A stretch of 64,000 nt of DNA from Anaeramoeba flamelloides (taxonomy: Eukaryota > Metamonada > Anaeramoebidae), in contig JANTQA010000070.1 of NCBI GenBank assembly GCA_027625915.1, positions 5,585,001 through 5,649,000 of the forward strand, in the 5' to 3' direction. The notes under the pieces were generated by a model, which was not told the origin of the DNA, searched no databases, and was given only the letters and a program-made list of their open reading frames with translations. The translations under genes were made by a program, and so were the position numbers. Shown here in pieces: positions 13,340 to 23,465 of this stretch; within the stretch, counting starts at the first letter, position 1, and each line of letters begins with the position of its first letter.

Positions 13340-16300
13340 ATGGGAAAAGACTATTATGCAATTCTTGGAATACCAAGAGATTCCAAACTTGTAGATATTA
13401 AAAGAGCGTATCGTAAATTAGTTTTGGTAAATTTTTTTTTTCTTTTCTTTTTTTTTTTGGCTTTTAACCAAGATATTGTTTTTTTTTATTATTTTTGTGA
13501 TCTTTCATCAAAAAGAAATGGCATCCAGACAAAAACCAAACAAACAAAGAACAAGCAAAGGAAAAATTTAAAGAGGTTTCAGAAGCTTATGATGTACTTT
13601 CTGATGGTAAGTCGTTCTATTGTTTACCTTTTTTTTTTTTTCAACAACCCAAACCTGGATGAAAAGAATTTCATTATTGCTATTGTTAACTCGAAGTGGG
13701 TTTAGTCTCCAAAATACCAACCTCTTGAGTTTGTTTTGAGAATTAGTGAAGCGAAAATGTTTCTTGTTGATTCTTGGTATTTGAAATTCAAATTGGAAAA
13801 AATTTCGCTACATCTTTCTTTTTTGTACGCACAAATTAAATTGAAACTTGATCTCTTCATTTTATTCGGGTGCTCCATTTATTGCTTATCACAAGTTACT
13901 GTATATGAGTTTAATTGATTCTTATAAGCAAACAATATTTCGTATTTGACAATGAAAGGAATATTTCATTATTGAAAAAAGAAAGATTTATCAGCATAAA
14001 ATATTTTGACCATTAAAATTTCAACTACTGGCACACCTCAAAAATCAACATTTTTTTTATATAAAAGTAAATATATCCAATCCATTTACTTGAACGTAAA
14101 ATTAATTGACTATTTTCACGAGAAGATGGCAGTTTGGAAACACTACCCTGGGAACTGAAATGGACAATATTTAAGAACACATATCACAACACAAGATAAT
14201 AATAATCGGAATCCTAAGGATAAAAGGATCTCTTAATAAAATCATTTTTTTCACTTGGATTTTATTTTCAATTTAAAAGAAATCTTTTGAAAAAAAGAAT
14301 GTTAAAGAAAATACTCAGATAGTTATTGAGCTAGGTTTTTTCCTTCGAATGATTTAATAAATCGAACTTAAGAGATAAATCTACAAATTAATGCTGGCTT
14401 TTTCAATTCGTAAAAACATTTGCAACAAATAAAAGCCATGATAAACTCAGAAAGTTCTATGAGCAAAACAATACAATTTTTTGTTTCAATTTTAATTGAT
14501 TATTGATCACATTTAAATCAACTTTTAATAAAAATTTCAATACCATTATAACCAAATGACATTTTTTTATTTTGATTATTACTTTATCTGGAAAATAAAT
14601 CAAAAACAAAGAGATAAAGATTATTATATTTCACCTTTTCGCTTCAATACAATTGTTTGAGATTTGAAAACAATCAAGAAAAACCAAATTGAATATTGAT
14701 TAGAGTTTCAAAAGTGTAATGGCACTCTATGAATGTAATTTGATTACAAACCAAAATTCAATGATTAAAAATTGAATTATAATGATAACAAAGATTTTTT
14801 TGAGTTAATCTGACATCCAAGCTCTTGGAGAATTAAAGAGTACTTTTTTATGAAACGATCCTTTCAATATCAATTTAAAAAAAAACAAAAAAAAAAAACT
14901 GTCATTTTACAATACAAAAACAAATAATAATGCAATTATTAACTTTGTTTTAGAATCATTTTCTTATTTGGTTCTCTTTACTTTTGCGAGAATGATCTTG
15001 GCTTTAATTTGTGAAAAAAAAAAAAAAGAAAGAAAACAAGAACACAAAATACACTTTCTCAATGATTTTTATGATCAAATCTTCTCTAAATGAATGATGA
15101 TTATTAGTTCAATTGAACTCAATTCTATTCGACAAAACTTTTCAAGTTGGCACAAAAGTTATCCATGTAAGAATACAATCTAAAAGTTTTTTTTTTATAG
15201 CAATTTAAGGGGGTTAATTCCTCATGTTTGCCGTTGGGTTTTTTTTTGAATTTGAGAAATAAAACAAAATTTTATTTAATTTTCGGTTTATTTCTTAAAT
15301 TAAAAAAAAAAACGCCGTTCGCTTTTCTTGAGTTTTCTGTTTATTTGGAAAATCAATAGATTTTCGTTAGGTTTTTTTGAGTTTTCTATTTATTTCCAAA
15401 ATCAATAGATTTTCGTTAGGTTTTTTTTACTTTTCAAAATAAACCGAAAATTTATTAAAATTTTCTGTTTATTTCAAAAAGTAAAAAAAAAGCCTAGAAC
15501 ACTTCACAAATAAATCAAGAAAACCTCAAAAAAAACCTAGAACGCTTTACAAATAAAATAGAAAACTCAAAAAAACCTAACGAAAATCAATAGATTTTAC
15601 AAATAAAATAGAAAACTTCAATAAAACCTAGAAAACTTAACAAATAAAACAGAAAACCTCAAGAACCCCACCGTTAGCTTTTCCAGAATTGAAAAGAATT
15701 GAGCAAAATCTTTGATTTTTCTCCATTCTTTTGAATTCTGGAAAAGCTAGGCAATCTACGACACTTGACGGCACTTGACGGCACGATCACAGAGAAAATG
15801 ATCCAAATCTTCGAAGATTTTCAAAAACAATAAAGTCTTTCCTTTTTCCTGTTAAATTATTTTTCCAATTCAAATTTTAATTTTGAACTCAAGATTTTTC
15901 TTCCTCAATTACTCCAATAGTTCTCAGAAACGGTTATAAATTAACATTTTTGTGAGAATATGGAGTATTTAAAACCAGCCATCTTCTCATGAAAATGGAC
16001 ATTGCTTTTTCAAATTCTGTCCAGCCTCAAAATTTTAGGATTTGGATGGTTAATTTTTTATGGTACAAAGATTTTTTTTTGGCTCAATGAGTAAAAATTG
16101 GAATTAAATTCATCTTTGCATCCCATTATTGTAATTATTATATTTACATAATAATTATTTCTTTGAAAAAAATTGGATGGATTATAAAACAAAAACCCTC
16201 ATGAAATTATACTGTTGTTTGAATTCTAAATTTAATTTTATAATAACTTGTTCATTAATACCGACAAATCCAAAAAAGGGTTTTAAATTTCAACTTCAAT

Positions 16301-17608
16301 TACTATTTTGTTATATTTTTTATTCAGATTAGAATAAAAATAAATAAAGCCCTTTTACTGGTGTAAATGTTCAGAAGTCTTGTAAAATGAGTTGTCTTCC
16401 GAAATACTCTTTATAAAGAAATGTTTTAAAAGAAGAGCCAATGAATTTCAAAAAAGGAAATTAAACTAAAAAGTTTTTTTTGCCTTTATTTGAATATATC
16501 AGTAGATAAAATTTTTGTTTTCTCTCTTGCATAGATAAAAAAGACTTTTACAATACTTTGAACAATTACAACAAGAAATTGTTCATACTTTGGACAAATT
16601 GGATTTAAATCCACTCACAAACCAAAAAAAAAAAAAAAAAAAAATTCGAAATTTAATTTTCTTGTGATGTGATCGACTATAAAATTATAAATTGAGTTCA
16701 ATAGAATTTGGAATACATTTATTCTATTTTCTATTTCAAATGTTTTTATTTTCTACTTAACGAATTAAATAATGAAATAATAATTCAATTAATTAAGAAT
16801 TTATTTGTATTTTATTATTAAAAATATGATTGTTTTAGATTCAAAAAGAAAAATATATGACAAATATGGCGAAGAGGGTTTAAAAGAAGGTGGTGGAAGA
16901 GGATTTGGCGGTGGTGGTGGTACTTATAACTTTTCTTCAAGCAATGCAGATGATATATTTAAAATGTTTTTTTCAAATGATATGGACTCGGGATTTTCAT
17001 CCTTTGGAAATGACGACTTTTTCAATCCCTTTTTTGGGCAAAAAAAGAAAAGGAAAAAGAAAATGAGAAAGGGGAAAACAATTGCTTATGATTTGTTTTG
17101 CACTTTAGAAGAATTATACCGGGGCAAAACAAAAAAGGTAAAAATTACAAGAAAGGTTAAATCCGGGTATGAAACAATAAAAGAATTTGAAACACTCGAA
17201 ATTAATATCAAACCGGGCTGGAAGCAAGGAACAAAGATAACTTATCCAAAAAAGGGCAATCGGATAAACAGTATTGAACCAGGTGATGTTGTCTTCATCA
17301 TCAAAGAAAAGGAGCACGACAAATTCAAACGAATTAAAAATGATCTAATTTATAAACACACAATTACTCTCAAACAAGCCTTAACTGGCCATTTCTTGGA
17401 AATTACAACTCTCGATAACAGAAAATTAGAATTGCAGTTCGCTAACAATGATGAGGTGATACAACCAGGGCAAAATTTCAAAATACCCAATGAAGGGATG
17501 CCCTATTCTAATAATAGTAAAAGGGGGGATTTATATATCGAATTTAGTGTTGTATTCCCCACAAAAATTAAACAGAAATCAAAAAAAATTTTAAAAGAAA
17601 TCCTATAA
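13340..17608 (+). CDS. Type II (DNAJB/Sis1-like) DnaJ co-chaperone
   Basis: This is an Hsp70 co-chaperone that delivers unfolded clients and stimulates Hsp70 ATPase. Exons: 13340-13426, 13516-13606, 16839-17608; 948 nt, 315 residues. Splice phases are 0 and 1 and every junction restores the conserved J domain: [14 protein letters not shown]...AYRKLVL, then [18 protein letters not shown] with the HPD motif, then [20 protein letters not shown] short G/F region follows, with no CxxCxGxG zinc finger, which makes it type II. The C-terminal substrate-binding domains include [31 protein letters not shown] and the [17 protein letters not shown] strand. Length is typical of the family. There is no signal peptide or membrane segment, so it is probably cytosolic or nuclear. 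Other frames across exon 1 are shadows. Confidence 0.93.
13607..16838 (+). other. Giant second intron of the DnaJ gene (3232 bp)
   Basis: It begins GTAAGT and ends TTTTAG. Both sides are phase 1 and rejoin a J domain at SD/DSKRK. The first intron of the same gene (13427-13515) is only 89 bp. The giant intron holds hairpin-array copy B (15200-15795). I see no nested gene in the remainder. Confidence 0.85.
15200..15795. repeat. Hairpin-array repeat, copy B
   Basis: It is a modular block of nested inverted repeats: TTGAGTTTTCTGTTTATTT modules face AAATAAAATAGAAAACTC modules, two AAAATCAATAGATTTTCGTT palindromes, a CAAAATAAACCGAAAATTT / AAATTTTCTGTTTATTTC hairpin, a CCTAGAACACTTCACAAATAA module, and a terminal hairpin GCTTTTCCAGAATTGAAAAG ... 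CTTTTGAATTCTGGAAAAGC. The right end carries CACTTGACGGCACTTGACGG. Read end to end it matches the reverse complement of copy C, including the AATTCCT next to the left boundary. Confidence 0.7.
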
Positions 17609-17683
17609 AGTTTGAAAATTAATAAAATGGAAAGCTTTTACTCTTGTTGCTTTAAATTAATAATAATATTAAATTTTCTAATT

Positions 17684-18145
17684 TTAATTTAATAAACCGA
17701 AAAAATGAGAAAAAAAAAAAAAAAAAAAATGGTTATTTTTTTTGAGTTTTTTTTTATAAAGTTTATTTGGCGAGGGTAATCTTTCTTGTTTGGTTCTCAA
17801 AAAAAAAAGAAAAGATTTGTTTAAAATACTTTTCCTTTCCAAGTCTATTTTTTTTGTTTGTTCTTTGAGTAATTTCAATCGTTCACCTTGGCACATTTCT
17901 CGATTCAAAAAATCTAATTAAATAAAATCAAACTTTAATCAAAAAAATAATGATGAAAAAAATTGAAAATTTAAAAGACTCAACTCTGATTTACCTTGGT
18001 TTCGTTTTCTTTTCACAAAGAGATTAACTAATGAATGGTATTTTGATTTCAAAGGTGTCAATATCCCCTGGCTCTCTAAAAATCTTTTTCCAATATGTGG
18101 CAAAAAAAAAAAGCCTAGATACGATAAGTAAAACCCTTGTTTCAA
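17684..18145 (-). CDS. Candidate minus-strand gene fragment, two exons, unknown function
   Basis: On the minus strand a frame running 18145 to 17995 encodes FLESQGILTPLKSKYHSLVN and KRKRNQ. It then meets a GT donor at 17994, and an AG acceptor at 17914 ends an 81 bp intron. The next exon from 17913 continues in phase with DFLNREMCQGERLKLLKEQT and KKIDLERKSILNKS. Both junction halves are phase 1. Upstream exons and the start codon are not resolved. The 3' end is doubtful, since the open frame runs on through an A-run to 17684. The product looks charged and helical. I recognise no family. It would be convergent with the DnaJ gene. Confidence 0.4.
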
Positions 18146-18258
18146 ATAAAACCTATGCTTTTTTATCTTCCAAACTCCCTTTCACTCAAAGAGCCCTACT
18201 AAAAATGAAAAATTCACTTTTATTTTTTTTAAGAATCAGCCAAACTATCATTGTTTAG

Positions 18259-19682
18259 AAATGATAAACTTCCGATTAGATTCGATAATCATAAATGAAA
18301 TACCTGAACAAATCATAAATTTTTAAATCACTTTATTTGGTATTGTGAAAGATATAAAATCATCAGAATCAGATGGAAAAAAAAATTCGCAAAAATTTAA
18401 GATAAAAACTTTTATAAAAATGTTATCCTTAGGAAAAATACTCAAAAAATCTTTAATCTGACTAATCAAAATTATGAAATTTATTCTTCTTTTCTAGAAT
18501 TTTTCATCAAAGCTCTTATGGTTAGAAAACTCAAATTAATAAAGAAAAAATTGAAAATGAAAAATTCCAAATAAAAAATTCCTAAAATTGAAAAAAAAAT
18601 ATACAAATTCGGGTACATAGTGCCCCACTCTTCAGAGTTGTGGAATGCCAATTTATTAAACGCAGTTTGTAGAATTTTTATTAATTATTGATAATATTAC
18701 TATGGGGTTTTTAATCCTCCTGTTTGAGGACCCATGGATTATTTTTTAATTTGGTCACGTAAATGATATAGTATTTTTTTTACTTTAATATTTTAATTAT
18801 TTTTCTTCTTCGCTTTTTGGTTTACTAAATGTTCTTTGATTGCTCCTTTCTCTCGATTATTAAATAAACAAATCATAAATTTAAAAAATAAAATGTTAAA
18901 AAAAATATTTTGGGCACCATTAATTGCAAACTCTTATGCAAATGTAGTCAAATTTCTTTGTAAAAAAAATATAATTGTTTCCAACAAGAATTTTTAATTG
19001 TAAGTGTATAGATTTTAAAAGAAAAATACAAAGCTTCATTCTTCCTTAATATTAATTTGGATTTTCAAATTTTTTTTTTTACAAAAATTACTTTTTAAAA
19101 AGAAAAAGACAAGTAAATAGAAAAGAAAAAAACAACAAAAATTAAAAATTAAAAAAAAAATTTTACTAAATTAGAAAAAATGATTTTGTTCTAAAAATTG
19201 AAAATTTATTTTGAGAAGAATAATGGATAAGACTGATAGAAGGTGTTCAATTTTAATCAATAAAACTGTACACCTTTGACTGAAAAAGAGTTTATATCCA
19301 AGTCAAAAACCTAATATATCATCTAATATGATATTAGATGTTAAATTAATTTTGAAGTGAAGATTTACTTGTACTTTTCAGTAAATATTAAATATAGAAT
19401 TGAATTTGTTCAATTTTTTTGTTTTTATTGTTTTTAAAATGTTTGAAAATTTTACTAAAAAAAGAATTCTATTTTTAACAAATACAATTTTAGATTTGAT
19501 CCTGAATTTTTACAATATCTTTTTCAAAGAATAGAAATTTAACAAACCAAAACCATATTTGTCTATAATTGCTGGTCTGTTTCTTTGATCATTTCAAGAT
19601 ATAGGTCTTCTAAAAAGAAAAAAAAGTTAGGTCTGTTAATTTGAAAACATGAGTTAACAAAGTCTCCAATGATATTTTTACA
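18259..19682. other. Spacer upstream of the BTB gene
   Basis: No supported gene. It could hide upstream exons of the minus-strand candidate. A GC-richer patch at 18608-18760 has no usable frame. The mariner-like end at 19200-19294 is listed separately. Confidence 0.4.
19200..19294 (-). repeat. Mariner-like repeat end, copy 1
   Basis: Read on the minus strand it starts TATAAACTCTTTTTCAGTCA and continues AAGGTGTACAGTTTTATTGA. It matches the blocks at 22449 and 23343 over about 90-110 bp. The leading TA and AACTCTTTTTCA resemble the inverted repeat of the mariner-type relic at 61214-61912. Confidence 0.5.
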
Positions 19683-19886
19683 TTGTCATGTTCTCATAAT
19701 TATAATTTCCATAATTGTTATAGGGTACCCACTCACTTAAAATTGGAACATGCTAAAAGTCCATCATACTACAAGAAACAACTTTTGAAGATTGCCCAAA
19801 AACGAGAAACTTTAAATAACAACTATTTACATTATTCAAAATTCATTTTTCTCTTTTGCTTTTCTTTTGATTATCTCTTTTATTAA
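19683..19886 (+). other. Short open frame before the BTB gene, doubtful
   Basis: After a possible acceptor (TTATAG at about 19723) a frame reads VPTHLKLEHAKSPSYYKKQL then LKIAQKRETLNN before becoming low-complexity. No GT donor follows that could splice it into the BTB gene 17 bp downstream, and an in-frame TGA precedes the BTB start. It may be the last exon of something upstream, or chance. Confidence 0.2.
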
Positions 19887-19902
19887 AAACGCAAGCCTTT
19901 GA

Positions 19903-21609
19903 ATGAACTTCGGCACACAAATTGAAAGCAAATTTCCAACACTTTTAACGTCTGAAAAGACAAAGGGTTATTCTGATGTAACGTTTTACCTTGGCCCAAA
20001 CCGAAAGATCTTTCATGGGCATCGGCTCTTGTTTGCTGTAAGCTCACCATTTTGGAAAAAAGTCTTTTTCTCTCGTGGATGGAAAAAACGAAGAGAAGAA
20101 GTTAGTGAAGTTATTCTAAAAGACTTGTCTGCAGATCTATTTCGAATTTTGTATAACTATATTTATAAAAGAAAAATCACTTTAAGCAATGAAAACTATT
20201 TAAAAATTTATGACTTGGCAGAAAGGTTCCAGATGGAAGATCTTAAGAACGTGTGCACAAGTTTTTTTGTTTCCTCAATTAAACCAGCTAATGCCTTAGA
20301 TATGCTTGATGATCCTAAAATCTTTAAAATTGCACAATTCAAAAAACAAATAATAATTTTAATCACCCACAACTTAACCAAAGTATTTGTTTCGTATGAC
20401 TGTTTAAACAAATTAAAAACTTCCACTGTACGCTACTTACTTCGATCTCTCAAATCGCTGCTGTCTCTAAAAATCAAATTTAACTGTATTCGAAATAGGG
20501 CCTATTATTTAGCGTCATACCTTGGCTTGGAGATCAACCCCCAGGAATTGTTTCCTTATATCGAGGAATTGCTCGCATGCTTAGATTTTTCGCGTTGTTC
20601 AAAGGAGCAAATTCAAGAAATTCGGAATTCAAAATTGGTTCCAAAATCGTATCTTGAGACTATCTTCAAAGAAAGCCGAAAATTTTCAACTGAAAAAACA
20701 AATGAAAATTCAAAAGAAAAAGGAAAGGAAAAAGAAAATGAAAATGACAAAGAAAAAAAGAGCCAACCAAAAAGCAGTCGAATTGAAATAGAAATAGGGG
20801 TGGGTGAAAATAAAAATGCCCCAATTCAAAAGATTATTTATAGACTTCCTGAATGTGTAACTAAAAAGCAAAACGAAAAAAGCAACGATCCTCTCAATAA
20901 TAAAATACCAACATTCGTATACGTTTCATCAAATGCAAAGTCTGTAATTAATTCGATTCGAAAAATGGTCAAACTGAGTCCCTCAGTTGATTGTAAACGA
21001 CTTTCTTCATCGATACCTGAATTTGAACATTTAAAAAAATATAAATCCTTGTTGATCCAAGCACATTCCAAAAACTTCATTTCTGAAGAATATGGCGACA
21101 GGGTAATGAAATACCTTGAAAGCACGGCTGGGACTGTGGTTGTGTTATATCATGGAACAACAAAAAAAAGTATTGATCAATTGTTTCCTCGATCTCTCAA
21201 TAAGAGATGGATACCAATTGAAGACAAGCGTTATCGCCAAGGGCAATATGGAAATAACCAAAACCATAGATTAATAAAAATTGCGGGCGACGTGCCTTTA
21301 AAAAACACTCATAAATTGAACACTATTTTCAATGGTATAAATAATCAGAATTTTAGTAGATGTGCGTACCACACAGGCATCCGTACAAAGAATTTGCCAA
21401 AGAATTCCCATTTAGCTATACAAACAATATTAGAAACTGATGAAAAGGTCCCTTTAATATTAACTTCAAAAAGAAAAAATTATCAAGGAACTTTAATTTT
21501 CTGTAACTTTTGGCCTTTAAACGAAAAAAATAATATTAATTTTAAGTCAAGTGACAATAATTGGAATAAAATGATCGCAAATGCCTTGATTTCTAATTAC
21601 CAAAATTAG
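19903..21609 (+). CDS. BTB-BACK protein with C-terminal Rossmann-like domain
   Basis: 568 residues, one exon. The start is fixed by an in-frame TGA directly before the ATG. Residues about 17-120 are a BTB/POZ domain (YSDVTFYLGPNRKIFHGHR...AVSSPFWKKVFF...YKRKITLSNENYLKIYDLAERF). Residues about 120-235 are helical and BACK-like. In this fold class BTB-BACK proteins usually serve as Cullin-3 adaptors that bring a substrate to a ubiquitin ligase; that role here is inference. A Lys/Glu linker (KEKGKEKENENDKEKK) separates a C-terminal region (about 335-560). Its strand-helix pattern YKSLLIQAHSKNFISEEYGD then RVMKYLESTAGTVVVLYHG resembles GATase-like Rossmann domains. No catalytic triad can be assigned. 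There is no signal peptide or membrane segment. Confidence 0.85.
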   Translation: MNFGTQIESKFPTLLTSEKTKGYSDVTFYLGPNRKIFHGHRLLFAVSSPFWKKVFFSRGWKKRREEVSEVILKDLSADLFRILYNYIYKRKITLSNENYLKIYDLAERFQMEDLKNVCTSFFVSSIKPANALDMLDDPKIFKIAQFKKQIIILITHNLTKVFVSYDCLNKLKTSTVRYLLRSLKSLLSLKIKFNCIRNRAYYLASYLGLEINPQELFPYIEELLACLDFSRCSKEQIQEIRNSKLVPKSYLETIFKESRKFSTEKTNENSKEKGKEKENENDKEKKSQPKSSRIEIEIGVGENKNAPIQKIIYRLPECVTKKQNEKSNDPLNNKIPTFVYVSSNAKSVINSIRKMVKLSPSVDCKRLSSSIPEFEHLKKYKSLLIQAHSKNFISEEYGDRVMKYLESTAGTVVVLYHGTTKKSIDQLFPRSLNKRWIPIEDKRYRQGQYGNNQNHRLIKIAGDVPLKNTHKLNTIFNGINNQNFSRCAYHTGIRTKNLPKNSHLAIQTILETDEKVPLILTSKRKNYQGTLIFCNFWPLNEKNNINFKSSDNNWNKMIANALISNYQN

Positions 21610-22448
21610 ATCGTTATTAATTATATACCTTTGTGTGTTTGTTATCCAATCATATCCATTAAAATGATCAATTTTGAGAATTTATTTTCAAAATGCACTT
21701 GAAAAAGTTCAATTCATATGAAAGATAATTTGTATTGTAATCGTTTTTTTACTCTTTATTTTGAATTATTGTTTTGAATATTGAAATATTTTTTTTTCAG
21801 TTCTTTTCTTTTCTTTCTTTCTTTCTTTTTTTTTTTTTGAGGATATAAATAAATGTACACCTAATGGCTTGAAATCTTTTCGGTGATTTTAAATTGTTAA
21901 TTAAAAATACGGTATTTTAGTTTTTGCTCAGTTATTTATGGTATACTCAGTTTTCATTTATTTTTTTATTATTGTTTTCCAGAGGTTTTTATTGAGTATC
22001 ATTCTTTTCAAGGGAAAAAATACAACTTTTCTTAATACAGCCATTTTTGAGAATAAGTTTTGGCTTTAGAATGGAAAATAAAAATGTAGATATTCTCGAT
22101 AGATACCTTACATTTCCAAGGTAAAATTCTTTTTATGATTTAAAAGTTTAGGAATATGTTTTTGGTACAAACGAGAGCTTTAGAAAAAACTAGTTCTATA
22201 TAGATATAAATGTTCTTTTCATCTAAATCTGGAAAATATGTGAATCCCGTTACTTGTTCACAAAAGACTCATTTTTTACATCATTAAGTCTTCTATCTCT
22301 TTTTTTGTTTTTCTTTCTAAACATCTCTTTCTATTTTTCTTATTTCTCCCTCTCATAATTTTTTTTTCTTTTCTAGAAAGATATTTATATATTTATATTG
22401 TTACCAGAATCTAATTTGTAAAATAAAAGAAGTTATTTTTTCATTATA
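21610..22448. other. Spacer after the BTB gene, no gene seen
   Basis: A/T-rich sequence with no supported coding frame. Confidence 0.5.
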
Positions 22449-22570
22449 AACTCTTTTTCAGTCAAAGGTGTCCAGTTTTATTGAAGAAATAGAACATATT
22501 CTATGAGTTTAATTCATTATTCTTCACAAACTAAAATTTCAATTTTTAGATCAAAATTATTTATTCTCAT
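22449..22570 (+). repeat. Mariner-like repeat end, copy 2
   Basis: It starts after TATA with AACTCTTTTTCAGTCAAAGG, then TGTCCAGTTTTATTGAAGAA and ATAGAACATATTCTATGAG. About 120 bp is shared with the block at 23343 and, inverted, with 19200-19294. No matching opposite end was found nearby, so this may be a solo or truncated element. Confidence 0.55.
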
Positions 22571-22603
22571 TTTGTAAATTTTTTTTTTGTATTTTGTTTT
22601 TTA

Positions 22604-22637
<34 letters not shown>

Positions 22638-23342
22638 TTTTTTTTTTAAATTAAATTAGAAAAAAAAAAATGTTTGAAACTCAAAATTAACTGAAAGAAA
22701 AGTTGAGATTTGTATGTTCTTTTAAAATTCATACATTTACTAGTTTAAAATATTATTGTCAACAAGTTTAATGTCCAAAAGAAATTGAGAATTTTGACCA
22801 AGACGTTCCAATGAATTTGGGACCAATTTTTTTTTTAACATTTTTTTTTTTTGAAATTTCTGGTTTGTTCAGGCTTTTCTTTTATGATTGTTGACTCTAA
22901 TATGAATATTATTATTTCTAGTATTTCTAAACAATCTAAGTTTGGTTGATTCTTAAAAAGAAAGTAAATTTTTCAATTTTGGCTAGGCCTTTTGGAGTGA
23001 AATGGGGTTTACTTGTGTTTTACATTTTAGTGAGAGAAATAATTTTGTTTAAATATTTTTATTTTCTGAGATTGATCATATATGTTTAGGTTATTTTATA
23101 GTTTCTCAAACTTTTTATTAAATAACTGGTTAATGATTTGAATACTTTGACTTTTAATTGAATAACAATTTTCTACCCAACTATTTTAATTTTCAAAATA
23201 TTGTTTAATTATTTTTTCTTTGGGGAAAACTAGGATTTTAATACTCAAAAATAAAATCACTCAATCAAGATTCATTTTTTTGTATAAAAATACTTTTTTG
23301 CACAAATTTTTGTTTTTTTGCAGAGATCTGCTTGTATATATA
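22571..23342. other. Spacer between the two direct mariner-like ends
   Basis: It contains very long T runs (22600-22650). I see no gene and no transposase trace. Confidence 0.5.
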
Positions 23343-23465
23343 AATAATCTCTTTTTCAGTCAAAGGGGATCAGTTTTATTCAAGAAATAGAATATGTTCT
23401 ATGAGTTTAATTCATTATTTTTCTTGAACCAAAAGTTTCAATTTTTCGATCAAATTAAAATTTGA
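23343..23465 (+). repeat. Mariner-like repeat end, copy 3
   Basis: It reads AATAATCTCTTTTTCAGTCA then AAGGGGATCAGTTTTATTC, AAGAAATAGAATATGTTCTA and TGAGTTTAATTCATTATT. It is a direct repeat of the 22449 block. Weaker echoes (TTTTCAGTCAAATGATCTG at about 24041; TAACTCTTTTTCCGAAAG at 25639) suggest further decayed copies. Confidence 0.5.

Noticed and set aside
13134-13394. 86-codon plus-strand frame overlapping the DnaJ start.
   Set aside because: It is in another frame from the J domain and consists of A/T-biased residues.
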